64,000 bases of DNA from Drosophila pseudoobscura (taxonomy: Eukaryota; Arthropoda; Insecta; Diptera; Drosophilidae): positions 13,959,001 through 14,023,000 of the forward strand of contig NC_046683.1 of assembly GCF_009870125.1 (NCBI RefSeq), read 5' to 3'. This document shows positions 26,883 through 39,010 of this stretch, in pieces. Within the stretch, counting starts at the first letter, position 1; the number at the start of each line of letters is the position of its first letter. The notes below the pieces were generated by a model. It saw only the letters and a list, made by a program, of their open reading frames with translations. It did not search any database and was not told the DNA's origin. A program made the translations under genes and the position numbers.

Positions 26883-27563
26883 TTAAAGATCATCCTGCCA
26901 GAGCGAGATGTAGTCGAGGATGTCCTCGTCCTCGGTCCCAGAGCTGCAGGAATTGTTGCGGTAGTCCTCGTAGCTAGACTCCAGCTTCGTTGTGACTGCC
27001 GTTGGCTGCACCAAATTGGCTGTGGCTGTTGCTGTCGCCGATGCTGCATTGTAATAGGAGGAACTGCTGTTGCTGCTGTTGCAGGAGCTGACGCTGCCGG
27101 TGGGAGAGCTGAGCTGAAGTTGCTGTTGGAGAGCGTACAAGTGCTGCTGTTGCTGTTGCTGTTGCTGCTGCAACTGCAAGTTCTGTTGCTGGAAGAGCAT
27201 ATGTTGCTGCTGCACATGGTGATGATGATGGTGCTGCTGTTGATCAGTCCGCTTGTGATCGTTCTCATCGATGACCTTTTGCAGCCGACGTATGTACTCG
27301 ACGGCCATGCGCAGAGTGCTGACCTTGCTCAGCTTCTTGTTGGCCCCCGGACCAATGCCGCGCCGACCGTTGCTCAGATCGGCGATCACAGCCACGGGAA
27401 TGTGCTGCCGGAGCTGGCTGAAGCCGTTGTTGACCTGCTTGACCCGGTTGCGCTCCCGGGCATTGCGACGCACCACCGAGGCGCCGCCGATCTCCTGCTC
27501 GAAATGATCGTACTGATCATAGCCGAACATGTCTTGGCTTGAGTTGTCGCTGTCCAGTGCCAT
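26883..27563 (-). CDS. ac: Achaete, proneural bHLH transcription factor
   Basis: Single-exon gene of 226 codons, ATG at 27563-27561 and TAA at 26885-26883. It is a nuclear class II bHLH activator of the achaete-scute family, which in known cases heterodimerises with Daughterless on E-boxes to give cells sensory-organ fate. The basic region starts near residue 31 ([14 protein letters not shown]), helix 1 runs to about 57, the loop contains [14 protein letters not shown], and helix 2 ([20 protein letters not shown]) ends near 97. The C-terminus keeps the acidic tail ending [13 protein letters not shown] and a conserved [14 protein letters not shown] block. D. melanogaster Achaete is 201 aa; the extra length here is mostly a His run at 111-116 and Gln runs at 108-150. 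The GPGANKK loop and short N-terminus distinguish it from Scute, L'sc and Asense. It lies downstream of yellow on the same strand, as in D. melanogaster. Orthology is nearly certain. Confidence 0.97.
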   Translation of the reverse strand: MALDSDNSSQDMFGYDQYDHFEQEIGGASVVRRNARERNRVKQVNNGFSQLRQHIPVAVIADLSNGRRGIGPGANKKLSKVSTLRMAVEYIRRLQKVIDENDHKRTDQQQHHHHHHVQQQHMLFQQQNLQLQQQQQQQQQHLYALQQQLQLSSPTGSVSSCNSSNSSSSYYNAASATATATANLVQPTAVTTKLESSYEDYRNNSCSSGTEDEDILDYISLWQDDL

Positions 27564-27652
27564 GGCAGATAGATGGGATGGATGGATGGATGAATAGAAG
27601 GATGGCTTGTAGACTGGTGACTGGGTCTTCCCTGCGAGCGCTGGCTCTGTTC

Positions 27653-27688
27653 TGATGCCCTTCCCCGGTCCGCTCGGGCTATTTATAG
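27653..27688 (-). promoter_or_regulatory. ac: ac core promoter (TATA box and initiator)
   Basis: On the minus strand CTATAAATAG sits at 27688-27679. About 34 nt downstream is ATCAGAAC, an initiator-like match placing the start of transcription near 27653. This gives a 5'UTR of about 90 nt with no upstream ATG before the ac start codon. The assignment is by motif and spacing only. Confidence 0.75.
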
Positions 27689-27718
27689 GGGCTCGGGCCC
27701 CGGTCTGGCCAAAGATCT

Positions 27719-27995
27719 CACCTGCAGAGTCGAGAGTCGGCTACCTGCGCGTGCGCGCGCACACACAGGAAGCAAAGGTGCAAAAAGGTGCAGCATCAAT
27801 GTGGCTCACTCAAGGATCGCTCAATCCGAGCCACTCAATCTCCCAGCGAGACTCTCTTGAGAGAGTAAAGCAAATGACTCTCTGGGATCTCTGCAGCTGC
27901 CTCTTCTGTGAGTGCTTTGAGTGATTTGAGTGATTTGAGTGTTCCCAGACTGAGAACGGTTTGCCTCGGAGTCTTGGGCTCTTTTTTACAGCTGC
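27719..27995 (-). promoter_or_regulatory. Three proneural E-boxes upstream of ac
   Basis: Three E-boxes of the GCAG(G/C)TG type preferred by Achaete/Scute-Daughterless lie upstream of ac. They are GCAGGTG at 27725-27719 (about -66), GCAGCTG at 27899-27893 (about -240) and GCAGCTG at 27995-27989 (about -336). The D. melanogaster ac promoter also contains E-boxes that mediate proneural auto-activation. The motifs are seen directly; the function is inferred from the family. Confidence 0.7.
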
Positions 27996-28050
27996 CTGTC
28001 TGCTGCCTGCAGCCTCAAACTGGGGCTCGGATCGGGCCTGGCTCTGGGAC

Positions 28051-28061
28051 TGTCGCGTGCC
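28051..28061 (-). promoter_or_regulatory. Hairy repressor binding site
   Basis: The minus strand reads GGCACGCGACA, an exact copy of the Hairy-binding site known from the D. melanogaster ac promoter, where it restricts ectopic bristles. It lies about 0.4 kb upstream of the inferred ac start site, just distal to the three E-boxes. An 11-bp exact match at this place is very unlikely by chance. Confidence 0.88.
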
Positions 28062-30452
28062 GGCTGCCAACCGGTTTCATGTACGTTTTCCCCAGTCCCC
28101 AAGCGCCCCCGTGCCCAGTTTCCAGTCCGCTCCCCTCTGATCCCACAGTCTCTGAGTCGTGTGCAGCCGCCTAATGAAAGTGGAGACCAGTCCAACTTTT
28201 ATGGCCGTAATAGTTGAGCCACAATAAATCAGGGGTGGAAGAGGAACAGGGTGTGGAGGTGGAGGTGGCGTTGTAGAAGGTCCACAGCTCAAGGTCTCTC
28301 CCCTCATCCCGATCCTGATCCCGATCAGCCGGAGGCAATATTCTATTAACACTCTCCTAATGCCCCGCGGTCCTTTGTGCCAAGCGTATAGCCCAGCCCG
28401 GCGTACAACCCGTCGAGCCAAGGACGATAACGAGGACATGGACAGAAGATCTCGACTCGAACTCGAAAGCATTTTGAAAGCATTTAAAACTGGGGAGAGG
28501 ACAAATTTTTGCATTGTTGCCAGAATCGGAATGCTGCTGCTAGCCTCTCTGCTGGATGATGCTTCCATTGTGCCGCCAGGACATTCCCATTTGCTATTTT
28601 CCATTTCCCATTTTCCATTTCCCATTCTGGTTGCACGCTAGGCAACCGTGCCGAAAGTGACGATTGACATTGGACAGACCCATGCTGGGCATCGTTTAAC
28701 ACTTCGTTTCTGTAGCGGCGGGAGATTGCATGGCATTGCATTGCCCGTTGGCCAGGAGCAGGAGTCAGGTGAGAGGTCATCCCCTCCAGATGGCCAAAGC
28801 GAGTCCTCGCCAACGCCAGAGTCCAGCGAATCGATCATATCCGGTGCGGTCTCTGTTGATGCAATAGAAATTCGCTGTGGGTCAGTCAGTGCAGGGAGAA
28901 TCCACATTCAAATCCACTTCCAATCTCTGCAGAAGTTGTAAATTATTGAACATTTTTAGCGCTACCAGACCGGATTCGGCACGCTTAAATCGAGAAGTAG
29001 TCCCCACACAATATTCACGAGGCTGGAATGCTCTAAAAAAATATAAATACTCTTGAATATCGATAGAATTCATAAAATGGATGGAAAATGTATGATATGA
29101 CGAATTTGTGATACAATTGATCGTATGTACCATATAGTATGTGTACACATTTTGATTCATGGTGTTAGCAAGTGTTTAACAACAGAACATCGAGAGATCT
29201 CAGTTATCAGTTATTAGCAGATAACCATCTGAAGATTTTTTTGGTCGAAAGGAGGATGTTTCGATGATCCTTGATGAAAGTTCTGCTCCAAGAATCCTAA
29301 GCCGATGATCATAGGGCTCTAGATAGTAGATTGCTGATCATATTTGAAGCGAGCTATGTTTTACATATTCTGAAATTCTTGCCAGAGATTTGTCTTCCCC
29401 ACGAGTTTCCCTCTATAGCGGAGCTACCCGAGTTCAGCTAAAGCTTCAGCTCTGCTCCGCAGATCCGATCGACGCGGCGCAAAGGCGATCGGCAGCAGGA
29501 GGCGCTATCATTATCTGACACAAAATTTTAATATAAATTATGTTGACATGTTGGCTTAAATATGTACGTTCGCCGTATTCGATCGATTTTGCGGACCTTT
29601 TGGCTTTTGCCTTTTGCCGTCTCCGGTTTTGTGGGTCTTCTGCTGTTTTGCTTACGATCGTATTCATAATTGAGCCGACGATCCCGCCGCGGACGATCGC
29701 ACCGATCGATCCGTTTCTGTTTCGGGGCCGAGGGCCGAGGGCCGACTAACTAGTTCAATAATTGCTGGTAAGACACGGCCACAGCAAAACGAACTGAGGG
29801 AGAGCCAGCGACAGCGACAGCGACAGTGGCATACCCACCGAATGAAGCGAAGATGAAGTCGTCATTAATATCGACTCGGCCTGTCAATAACTTGACATCG
29901 CATCATTTTTTCCACACTTCCTCTGGGGCGGCACTCTAGAGGTTGCAGGCAAGAGACGCGATCGAAGACCGACAAAAACGTTCGAACCATTGCATTGCAA
30001 ATTTACCGAACTTTTGCGAACACTTTCGGGAACTGTTTCTGATGCGTCCCAGACCAAGGTCGAGCCGTTGTCATTACACTCGACGCGACTCCACTCGCCT
30101 CCACTCGCCGCTGCTGCACTTTGCATAAGCCCCGAATCACATTTCTGTGTCATTTTTGTTCGCCGAAAACGCTGGCTCACGATCAGGTATCGGGGATCGG
30201 GGATCGTAGGATCTCTGGTCACAAAAGGAAGATTAAAGAGCGGTGGCAGCTACATGACGAATTAAGTCAATATTTTTATGACTGATTTCTGGAAAGTCTA
30301 ATGTTGGACTGATCATTGAATGATCCAATTGCAGCCGTTGAAGATCCTTGATCGTTAATCCAGTAAAGTGTATTGAGAGAACTGCCTTAAGACGCTTAAT
30401 TGGATGATCTTGAGGTTTGTAGCAATTGTTTCTATGTTAGCAAAATATAACT

Positions 30453-30564
30453 GATAATGTTATCAAGTGCCATTTGAATATTGATTGATAATGCCATCAC
30501 AATGTTAATGGATGTCACAGAGGATCTATAGATAATCGCTTGGGAACTGGAAATACCGCTTATC
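30453..30564. promoter_or_regulatory. GATA-motif cluster upstream of ac
   Basis: Five GATAA/TTATC motifs (30453, 30460, 30487, 30531, 30560) fall in 112 bp, about 2.8 kb upstream of the ac start. In D. melanogaster the dorsocentral enhancer lies a few kb upstream of ac and is bound by the GATA factor Pannier. This cluster is a candidate for that enhancer, by position and motif only. Confidence 0.35.
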
Positions 30565-33500
30565 GAAGATCAATGATTTCGATACATCTTTAATATCTTT
30601 TTTCCAACGAAGGGACCACTAATCTCTAATCTTTGGTTAGTGATTGTTTAGGAACTCCCACTAACTGGAGCAAGACAACTTATACAGAATTAATAGCAAA
30701 TAAACGTCCCATATGATGCTGAATGATGAACAAAAGTTGGAAATGTTTTCGGTCTTTGATCGCGTTTGGTTTTGTTGGTAGTCTAAATCTATCATATATA
30801 TTTCATATCATATGTCCTTCATCACGCAGGTTCGTCGCTTATTAGAAAAGCTTTCTGAAAGAGCTGATCTCTTCTGCTCTTTATTGCGACGGGTGGAAAT
30901 CATGCTCGAAATTATAAAGCTCGCTGATCAAATCAAAAGTCAACTGTCAATTGTTCATGGCCATCAAATTGCCGCCTGACGATCGTGATCAGGTTGATGG
31001 AATGGGAATGGGGAACAATATACGATACGATGAAAGGCGAAAAGCGAAAAGCCGCGCCCACTCTATGGTGTGCGATGATATCTGATTTATGTGCAGAGTG
31101 TCATCGAAGGGGCTCGACATCTAAGGTGCGCTTTTTGACGCCGCCAATTCTATTTGGCCGCCGTATTGCCAATGATATTTATGGCACTGACACTGGCCAG
31201 AGGAATGAGGAGCAGCATCAGCAATTTTTGATTAATTGTAATGCGAGAACTTTGATTAATTGCGGGCCAGCGAACAGGGCCCAACAAAACAATTTGTTGT
31301 GGCATTGCATTAAATCAGACATCGACATCCCCGGGAAGTGGGGATGTGGAGACGAAGTGGAGACGGAGGAGAGGCCCATTGCTCCTGTCGGGAGCAGGCG
31401 TGAGATTGTACGAGTAGTAGGGCCAACACCTCATCGATAGCCCCATGCCTTGTGCCTTGTGTGCACAGGTATACGTATTCGTATTTTATGGATTCGTGTT
31501 TGTTTCGAAATTTATGAATGGTCCATGGCTTTGGCCTCGACATCATCATCATCATCTTCATCATCCTCGTCCTCGGCCTCCACTCTGCGAATGCAGAATC
31601 CGTGGATGCTGTTGCTGCTGATGGTCCTTTATGCTGATGCTCTTTCATCTGCTGGCAATTGCAATTATGCAAAAAGTTGTCAAATACAGGAGGCACGGGG
31701 CGTGTACAAGCATGACTATCAACAAAATATTATCAAGCAAAAAAAGGTTGCCGAAAAAAATTGTACCAGTTTTTGTATTTTTCGGCCAAAAGCTCTCAGC
31801 AATTTACATGTCTGCCCTGCACTGTCTGTCCTCCCCTCGGAGCCCAGCAAAACCAATCAACGCGTCTGTCAACTGGAAGCGGCAGTGGCTGTGGTAGTGG
31901 CAGCTCCTCGCTTATCGGTAGCCGTGCTGAAATCAGCTTCTGGCACTCACGATCACGACGCGCCAATCCACAGTGCAATAACAGAAGCAGCAGCGGCAGC
32001 AGCAGCAGCAGAAAAACCCGACTCTGCCACACCCCACTTAAACCTCCGACATCGGGGCTGTGGCACCATCCTCGTCCTCCCAGGCCGAACTGCAACTGCA
32101 ACTGCAACTTCAACCGCGATCTCGACCCTTTAGCGATCCATGCTCGTTGCTCCTGTCACAATTACAACAGCAAGTGCAGCGGACTAATGACAACCACGGT
32201 GGCAAGCGACCGACCCGGGCACAGTGGCACCCGAACACAAAACACAAAGCCCAGAAATCTCTTTTTTCGTATGAATTACAAATATTTCTCATTGTTGTAC
32301 CCTTAATTTAACCTGGATGTACAAGTATTGCTCATATCAATTTATATTTACCTACAAATATGTACTTATTGGATTTATATCAATGCACAGGAAAAACGGA
32401 GATCCTTGGTAATACTTAAAAGCTGTAGCCTGCAGCTAAGAACTCAGGAAGAGATTCTGGAACATATCCATACAGAATATACGAAAATCTATATGTGGTT
32501 CATATAACTACTATATGATACCATTTTAAAATAAGTAAAAAATTATGCATTGCCCCACTGTGCACAGCGATGGTCAGTTGACATGGAAACTTGATATTGC
32601 ACACACACGAGTCGTGGCCCGAGCCTGAGCGTGAGCCTCAGCCTCAGCCTGGGTCTGGGATTGGGATTGGGATGCGGCCTGTCGTCGTCGTCATCGTCAT
32701 CGTCTGGGTCTTGGGGCCTTAGCCTCTTGGCGTGCGCGTGCAGTGCAATTAACTTTTGTAGTAAGTCAGTCCGGGGCAACACTTGACATTGACTGGAAAT
32801 GGGGGCTCAGAGGAGCACACCGAACAGGAGGGAATGGCGAGGGAAACGGGGCTGAGGGATCTGCGGATAAGTGGGAACGTGGTCTGGGGACTGGGGACTT
32901 GGGGCACACGGCGGCGACGATTTCACCTGTTGCATAGCCACTGCACGGCCACGACCTGACACAGTAACTTATATATTATTTGCATGCGCTCTGTAGCTCT
33001 GTGGCTCTGTCGCTATGTCGAACTGGTTCCTGACGAATGGAAGATGGAAGATGGCGATGGCGGACCCTGCCACGTGCACTAGATGTGCTCCAGATGATCA
33101 TGATCCTAGAAGAGGGCAGAACCATCACTGCAGAGGGGAGTGGACAATTAGGGTCAGTGTCGGGGTCAGTATTGACGTCAGGACCGGAGCTCGTTAGCGT
33201 TGATGCGATGCGATGCGATGGGATGGGACAAGGTGCAAGTGCAGCACACGCTGTGAGCAGGTTCGGGATTAGCCAGGAACCAGGAACCACGCAAGTGCTG
33301 AGGAGGAGTGCCAGGAGGAGGCTTTCTGGCTACCCCCGACCCGATCCGACCCGACTATCCTGTCTGGTCTGGCAATTTAATGTGGGTCAGTCCTTTGGCA
33401 ATTAAAAATGCTCCTACCCTTCGCCTTCGGGGACTGGACTGCAACTTCAACACATCATTAGATATGAATGAGATGAATGGCTGGGATGTTCTGCAACAAC

Positions 33501-34927
33501 AGCAGATCTTGTTAAATTTGCAGTGTTTTTTCTCATTATTTTTGCTGTGTTTTAAGTTATTCTTGCTCTTGCTGATTTTGCGGCGCTGCCACTTGTGGCA
33601 AGTGAATGGGGCGATTGCGTGTGCCGTCCGGGTCCTGGTTCGGGACAGCGAGCGTTCGTCTTAACTGATTCTCATTGATTAATTGCCATCATTAGCATAT
33701 GGCAACGACGGCATGATTGATATGGATATGTATATGTATATGGATATGGGTATGGAGCTGCCGGACCACCAACAGTGGTTCGATGGTATGGTTCCCTGAT
33801 GGAATGTGGAATGTGGCTCTTAATGTGCAGCACCTTAAAAGGCAGCACCACCACTCGGAAACTCGGAAACAGTCGCAGACACTGCCACCACAGAGACTGT
33901 GGCAAGTCAAGCAAGTGGCTCCAACTTTTGGCATAGACGGGCGCTAATTGTTAACAAATTGTTGGGTCAGCAGAGGGTGAGGTAAGGCCTGGCAACGGGC
34001 AACTGGCAACTGGACCTGCGACTGCAACTGCGGCAAGCTGCAATGGGGCACGCAAGGGCCAGCGTCTGCTCTCCTTTGGGTCTGCTTTTGGGAGGTGCAC
34101 GCAATCCTCGCGTAACTGGGGAAATCCATTACAGGCCAAGACACAAGCACAGGGCAGGGTCACTGGTCCCCCACACGCAGTACCCCAATCAGGTGAATCT
34201 CAAAGTACTCCCAAAGCCCCATCCCCTTCCAGAACAGTAGCCTCCACATCGCGGCACTGTCATGTTTATTAGAGCAGAGAATACGATTATGGTCATGCCT
34301 GATGATGAGGATGATGATGATGGGGCTATAGAAGTGCAGGACAACAAAGTCAAGGAATCACATTCTCGAGATGAACTCCTGGGTATGGCTTGGGGGCAGA
34401 GAACCGCCACTAAAAGCCGTTCTTGATGAATTTTCTGCCAGAATGTATATCTTTTGGAAAAGCATAGTGCATTTCGGAGCATAGTGTATGGTTCCATTCA
34501 TGATATGGCTTATATATTCTCAATCTATCCTAAGCAGATACCTAAAAGGTTATTCCCTTCTCATAAGTATAATCTGGAATATCTGTATCTAATTGGCCGT
34601 ATAATCTGATCGTAAACGAGATGCAATAACACTTGATTCTTCAACGAGTGAACTTCCATCGCCATAAATACCTTAACTACAGCCTCAAGAAAATACAAGC
34701 CTTACAAAGTCTTCCCTTGCCCTTTCATAGCCCGACTCCACAACCCATCTAATCGCATAATCTGAGACTAATCGAGCTTCGAGAGCACTAAGCTCGTCAG
34801 GATTCACTCCCCAGTTACTTATACGATTACTATCCATCTGCTAGGACCGATTGACTCATTGAGTGGACTCAATTTCTTGTGGATCTCATTCACACGTTCT
34901 CATATTTCCTGTCCAGAAACTTAATGA

Positions 34928-34947
34928 CTCTCTCTCTCTCTCTCTCT
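34928..34947. repeat. (CT)n microsatellite
   Basis: A run of about ten CT dinucleotides in the ac-y spacer. It also offers GAGA-factor type sequence on the minus strand. Confidence 0.8.
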
Positions 34948-37900
34948 GTAGCACCCCGTACCCCGTACACCAACCTCTAGGAGCTGTCCCATATGTGATC
35001 GATTGAATAGACGGGCCGCCCCATAATCTGGAGCCATCGCGGTGATCGTGGCTCGTCATCATTATGCTGGACGTCGTTGGGTGCGATCTGCACATAACAG
35101 GGGCACGACTGCCATAACTTTCCATCAGTTGCAGCAGTTTCAGCAGTTTCAGCAGTTTCAATTTCAATATGATTTCCCTCCACACCCCGCACCCCGCACC
35201 CTGCACCGGCAACAGCATACGCCATACTGTCAACGATCTGGTAAAAGTAGCTAACTACCAGTTTTTCCTTCCTTTTCTCTACTTGTTTTGTTTTCTTTTG
35301 ATACCCTTTCAGACGGTATTATGATATTGATCATGATCATCATATGACATACAGATATGGCAGCATTGAGAAAGCTTCTGTAACTATATAATATTCTCAT
35401 TTAAAAGATACATATATATCTTCATTATATGTATTAGACCAATACTACCAGTATGTACGTACAAATATATATCTACCATGAGAACCAGGGTGAGCTCTGT
35501 GAGAGTATTAAGGACTTCGTCTATCTGGACAAAATCCCATCAGGTTTTTTCATCATATTTCGTTGCTGCTTTTTTTAAGAAGAATGAGAAACTGCCCGCC
35601 GATCGGTTTGGAGTGGGACTTGGCTTGGGGACTGCCACCGCCTTGGGCAATAATTTCATTTTCACTCTTGAGGCAGTGGCCGCAGGGGAAAACAGCAGCA
35701 GCAGCAGCAGCGGCAGCAGCAATGATGATGATGATGATCGGAATGATGATGTTGCAGAGACCGCAGGCAAAAGTGTGCCCCAATTTAATTGAAAGCGGTT
35801 TCCGAGTGGCCTTGGCGGCACTCGCTGCCAGCCAGCAGCTACCAGTCCGAGTCGAGGTGTTGCCCCAATGTTGCCTCGGCTTTAGCTTTATTGATTGAAT
35901 TGACGAAATGGAAATTTGTCAATTCTCACCTGGCACCTGTGCAGCGAATATTTGTGGTCGTTTTTGAGTTGGAGACCAGAGCAGATCCAGATCCCATACG
36001 AAGTCGTCTTGCGGTTGACTTTCAGTTTTCAGTGTGTTCGGCTTCGGCCGCGGCAAGGTCGGGGTCGCTTCGCAATCGAGTAAAGAAACTCTTTAAGATA
36101 AAGGGAAAACAAACACACACAGAGTAAGGAACGGGCATGGGCAGGGGCACGGGCAGACAGACAACTCAATCAAATGGGGTATCTCGCAGGGGATATCCCT
36201 GTGACTGTGACTGGGACTGGGACTGGGCCGTTATCCTGCCAAACCGGCGACATACAAGAATAACCTTTTAATTAAACCATGGCCGGGGCCCCAGATAAGA
36301 CATTCAAACGTTTGACGCTCTTCACGCGTGTTTGTCATATCGGAAATGAAACTCTTGAAACCGAAACGAATCGAAAACGCAACCGGACTTATCGCACAAC
36401 TGAATGAACTCTCTCAGTTCTCAGATGGGATAGGAAGGTAGGAACTGGGAATGAGAATGGGAATGGATATCTCTCATGAATGAAACTCGTTTGACATTTG
36501 GCAAACGATTAGATTGGATTGCAAGTGCATTAGTTGATCGCATCCACAGCTGCTGCAAGGACTGGTCTGGGCCTGGGTATGCGTATGGGTCCGGGGCATC
36601 TTCCTCTACCTGCCAGGGCCAGCGGTAGATGCACAGATACAATTGTATCTCTTTGTGCGGCTACACGCTACACGCTTCGCTATCTGCAGCGACAGTTCTT
36701 GGTCACTCTTATTTTATGGGATTGCCACCAACCAGGAATAGCTGGAAGAGTCCTCATGTCCTCATGCAATGCAATGCGAACAATTTCGCCGATTGGAATT
36801 ACTTTTTTTTTGTTTTTGGGATGTCGCTTGCCATAAAACGGAGCCATAAAAGGGTCATCAAGCTGGAATTGCACCCGATCACCCGGTCATCTGATCATCC
36901 CAAGCTTTAATTGAGCGATCGAAATGGACTTTCCCTGCTCCCATTCTCATTCTCGTTTTCATTCTCGTTCTCATTCCAATTCCCATTGCCATTCCCATTG
37001 CAATTAATAGTAGATCTTTCCTCGTGGAACTGGAACCCATCCCCCCTGCTGCGGTCAGCGTTCACGCCTTCCTTCGACCTTCTGCTGCTGTGGAATCAAT
37101 TAAGTCTTTGATTAATATGCATAAAAGTTTTGATTTGCTAGGCATTTAATTGAAATCAAGAAGCTCCTGAGCGGTAGAAGTGGTAGAGCGGTAGAAAGAG
37201 AAACTGAATGACGAGAGCGATACCCTAGAAATGGTATGAGAGTGACATATACATATATACATATATATGATTTAACATGATTCAATCGTGAAATTGTAAT
37301 TAAATCTACTTAGCCGAGAACTGCTACAGATGGTTTATTATGTTTATACTTGTATTTATTATATATATCTAAAATATATCGATTATATCTATAGATCTAT
37401 TATACCTTGAGATATTTAAGCCTTCGGTACTTACTCGTCGATAGAGATTCAACGAAGACTAAACCATCGAGATCAACACATTAACATTGGCACTTCTATT
37501 CGTTTTCAAGGCGACGGAAACAGCTTGAGACGACTTTGTATAACTGGGAGGGGAGGACATCGGGCCACAGCGGTGCCTCCTCTCAACTATGATGCCTTCT
37601 GATTTTGGCGCCTTCAATTAAAGCGGCAGCCGTTGATGAGGATGCCACTTGGGGCAATGCGGTTCCTGCTGCTGCTGCTTTTTGTGTGTAATTATTAATG
37701 AGGCCGCTTCACCCGCTATCAGCTGGATGCAATGCCTCAGCATCAGCATCATCATCATCATCATCAACATCCTCGTCACTAGGATCGCTTAATGGCCGCT
37801 TAGTTCAGACAAAAGCGCAGTCGTTTGACGATTTCGAGCGCCACAGGATGCCCTGCAACTTAATTCATCATGAAGGGCCAAACGAGGTCCAGCTACAGCT

Positions 37901-38361
37901 CCAGGGAATGCAAATATCCCCAATCTCGAGAGCAAAACTCATGCGAAACGGAAGCCACAAATGGCAGCGTGAAATTAAAGCGTCTAACATGAAATTAGCC
38001 CCGTTTATTTGGTCGGATTTATTGCATTTGAATAACCAGATTGCTTAGGGATCGCGATCGCCTAATGATAGGCCCACGATCAAACCACGAAAGGGATCGT
38101 GCCCAGGCAGGCAGGACTATCACAATATTTGTTTTGGGCTACAGCTACAGCGAAAATTTCTATAATTTGCATGCGCCGATGCGGTTTCTTCTTTTTTCGG
38201 GCTATGTAAATCATGTTGGATCCAGATCCAGCCTAAGCTCATACTTGAGCTCGGGATCGGATAGGATCTGAACCGCAAATTAGCCACACGTACGACCCGT
38301 ACGAACATCCCATTCGCGCAACTTGGTTTCTCGTTAAGCCAGCGCTGGACAGGTGGACAAC

Positions 38362-38391
38362 AGGACAGGGACAGGGACAGGGACAGGGACT
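38362..38391. repeat. (GACAGG)n tandem repeat
   Basis: Nearly five copies of a GGGACA hexamer, 0.5 kb from the Su(Hw) cluster. The same hexamer is expanded near 3780-3812. Confidence 0.8.
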
Positions 38392-38874
38392 TGGCTCCCT
38401 TAATGTTTCTCAATAAATATTTCAGACAGTCGGAGTCGGAGAGTCCAGTTCCTCGTGGTGGATGCCACCGTCTGGCGTGTTAATAGAGCAAGTGTTGTTT
38501 TGCTCACTTTCGGCGTTAAGTGTTTCGCGCACACTGCCGTCCTGTCTCCAGTCCATCCCCAGTCCCCAGAGGAGCCGTGGTCCGTCCGAAATCAAAAAGC
38601 AAATAAATGTTGTCTTGTCTTGTTGTCTCGCGAGCCCCTCTTCTGTTTGTTTTTCGAAAGTTTTGGAACCCAGTGCGCCGCCACGCCCTCTCGTATGGAA
38701 CAGCAGTGGAATAAATCATTGCTTCGGTGCTGGGTGTTTTTATACCCACTATTTGTTGTTGGTTTTCCGGCTGAGCCGGGATGTGGCCACACTAGTAATT
38801 ACGTGGGAATTCGCATTACTATAGACTGACTGGTGTGCGGTGTGTGGTTGTGGGGGGTGTTGCTGGTATACATT

Positions 38875-39010
38875 TTGCATACGCCCCCAAAATCAGCAAT
38901 AAGTCTTGCAGCAAAGAATTACCCTTCGTTCGTCCGCCCGAAAGTATGCAGCCCCCGTAAAAGTATGCAATACAAATCGTATCATCAGTTGAGCGTGGCG
39001 CCATCCAGTG
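38875..39010. promoter_or_regulatory. Candidate Su(Hw) insulator (1A2-like) between y and ac
   Basis: Three Su(Hw)-type cores lie within 100 bp: TTGCATACG at 38875-38883, and on the minus strand TGCATACTTT at 38950-38941 and TTGCATACTTTT at 38970-38959. The last two match the gypsy-type Su(Hw) core TGCATACTTT. A CTCF-like CACTGGATGGCGCC follows on the minus strand at 39010-38997. In D. melanogaster an endogenous Su(Hw) insulator (1A2) lies 3' of yellow and separates it from the achaete-scute complex. This cluster is 1.4 kb past the y stop codon. Identity as the 1A2 counterpart is inference from motif and position. Confidence 0.7.

Larger units (their letters stand above)
28062..38874. other. 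ac upstream region in the ac-y spacer
   Basis: No gene is supported. It is about twice as long as I recall for D. melanogaster and is rich in trinucleotide and hexanucleotide repeats, such as CAT runs (31540-31565, 37737-37766), CAG/GAT runs (35694-35740) and TATATG/GGATAT (33718-33755). It contains the GATA cluster, a DRE TATCGATA at 29058-29065 and two close CACCTG boxes (35927, 35934). Dorsocentral-type ac enhancers are expected in this interval. Confidence 0.55.

Noticed and set aside
27120..27542. 140-aa plus-strand Leu-rich open frame
   Set aside because: Antisense of the ac Gln repeats (CAG read as CTG Leu).
31450..32133. 227-aa plus-strand open frame
   Set aside because: Driven by Ser (TCA/TCT) and Ala (GCA) repeats; overlapping frames are equally open.
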